Part shown: positions 21,107-21,530 of the stretch, one piece after another
Position numbering within the stretch: position 1 is the stretch's first letter
Layout of the letters: the number at the start of each line of letters is the position of its first letter
NCBI GenBank assembly: GCA_964401045.1
Contig: CAYNXB010000044.1
Coordinates: 1 to 21,530 of the forward strand
Reading direction: 5' to 3'
From: CAYNXB01 sp964401045
Lineage (GTDB): Bacteria; Pseudomonadota; Alphaproteobacteria; Sphingomonadales; Sphingomonadaceae
Length of the DNA: 21,530 bases
Program-made: the position numbers and the translations under genes
The notes under the pieces: generated by a model
What the model was told of the DNA's origin: nothing
Databases searched by the model: none
Seen by the model: only the letters and a program-made list of their open reading frames with translations

Positions 21107-21120
21107 CGCAACATGTTGCG
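21107..21120. promoter_or_regulatory. Perfect 14-base palindrome, possible operator
   Basis: CGCAACATGTTGCG is a perfect dyad in the 226-base gap between the small membrane protein gene and the pckA 3' end. The only gene it could precede is the small membrane protein. Apart from it and hairpins at 21144-21158 and 21223-21233, nothing was recognised in 21035-21260. Confidence 0.35.
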
Positions 21121-21220
21121 CCGTGCGGAATGCTACCGTGCGACCGGGGCAACCCCGGGTCACAATCGCCGCCTAAAACATCGTCATGCTGGCGGATCAA
21201 GACCGGCGGATTCCGAGACA

Positions 21221-21236
21221 CCGGCCGAAGGCCAGC
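21221..21236 (-). terminator. Hairpin downstream of pckA
   Basis: On the minus strand GCTGGCC-TTC-GGCCGGT folds into a GGCC/GGCC stem extended by wobble pairs, about 25 bases after the pckA stop. It has no T-run, so support is modest. Confidence 0.3.
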
Positions 21237-21260
21237 CGAAAATGCCGGAGCGGAAGGAGC

Positions 21261-21530
21261 CTAGGCCGCCTGCGGGGCCGCCTGCCGCACGCCCTCATCG
21301 ACGTGAGCTTCGAATTCGGCGAAGTTGTCGACGAACAGCTGCATCAGCTTCTCGGCGGTGCGGTCGTATTCGTCCTTGTCCGCCCAAGTCGAGCGCGGAT
21401 CGAGGATCGCGCTGTCCACGCCCGGCACGGAGACCGGCACGTCGAAACCGAAGTTCGCGTCCTTGCGGAACTCGGCATCGTTGAGCGTGCCGTCGAGCGC
21501 CGCGTTGAGCAGCGCGCGGGTGGCCTTGAT
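21261..21530 (-). CDS. pckA: Phosphoenolpyruvate carboxykinase (ATP), C-terminal fragment
   Basis: The last 89 codons are present, ending at TAG 21263-21261. IKATRALLNAALDGTLNDAE, FRKDANFGFDVPVSVPGVD and the closing LDPRSTWADKDEYDRTAEKL match the C-terminus of ATP-dependent PEP carboxykinase, which makes PEP from oxaloacetate at the start of gluconeogenesis. The catalytic core lies outside the window to the right. The last 18 or so residues (HVDEGVRQAAPQAA) are a variable tail. Confidence 0.9.
   Translation of the reverse strand: MKATRALLNAALDGTLNDAEFRKDANFGFDVPVSVPGVDSAILDPRSTWADKDEYDRTAEKLMQLFVDNFAEFEAHVDEGVRQAAPQAA

Noticed and set aside
21144..21158. CCGGGG-CAA-CCCCGG hairpin as a terminator
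   Set aside because: It is about 100 bases past the pckA stop on its strand and has no T-run. It is too far and too weak to assign.

Overview
The window is GC-rich, densely packed bacterial DNA. It looks alphaproteobacterial, most likely Sphingomonadales (the Erythrobacteraceae/Sphingomonadaceae side). The supporting signs are a CcrM-type GANTC adenine methyltransferase, a 40-residue aa3-type cytochrome oxidase subunit IV next to pntAA, a split-alpha (three-gene type) transhydrogenase, a dihydropteroate synthase with a long N-terminal extension, and palindromic CCCCTCC/GGGGAGG intergenic repeats. No tRNA, rRNA, CRISPR array or prophage is visible. All identifications come from reading motifs and gene order; no database search was possible.

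Layout. Positions 1-1773 (minus strand) hold coxIV(aa3), pntAA and the first codons of pntAB. A Vsr-like DUF559 gene flanked by two halves of a palindromic repeat sits between pntAA and pntAB. Positions 1924-4119 (plus) hold an NtrC-like regulator with a degenerate GAFTGA loop, then an SDR oxidoreductase. Positions 4116-8254 hold folP, ccrM and rnhB (minus), with a plus-strand sulfotransferase gene between ccrM and rnhB. Positions 8253-12485 (plus) hold a PQQ-type sugar dehydrogenase lipoprotein, a GNAT acetyltransferase, a NUDIX CoA pyrophosphatase, the CCA-adding enzyme and a secreted two-repeat protein. Positions 12628-14910 (minus) are parC. A PfpI/DJ-1 protein (plus) follows, then an uncharacterised methyltransferase (minus). 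Next is a tightly overlapping minus-strand set of two cysteine desulfurases and a [2Fe-2S] ferredoxin. The right end holds an alpha/beta hydrolase, a TonB-like protein, a 69-residue membrane protein and the C-terminus of ATP-type PEP carboxykinase (pckA).

Most striking points. (1) The pnt operon is interrupted by a DUF559 endonuclease-like gene bracketed by two repeat halves. The same two halves, in the same order but separated by only about 33 bases, form the composite repeat between the secreted-protein gene and parC (12493-12617). This suggests a family of endonuclease-carrying elements with short, gene-less relatives. (2) The 251-base region upstream of ccrM carries six GANTC sites within 153 bases, all reading GAGTCC on one strand or the other, plus a perfect DnaA box (TTATCCACA) just before the ccrM start. 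This fits cell-cycle and methylation-state control of ccrM.

Smaller oddities are the loss of the expected His in the sugar dehydrogenase, an Asn-Leu pair at the quinolone-contact position of ParC, rnhB and the dehydrogenase sharing one CATG for their divergent starts, convergent genes sharing CTAG or CTAA at their stops, and two period-8 CTCCGCGC repeat tracts.
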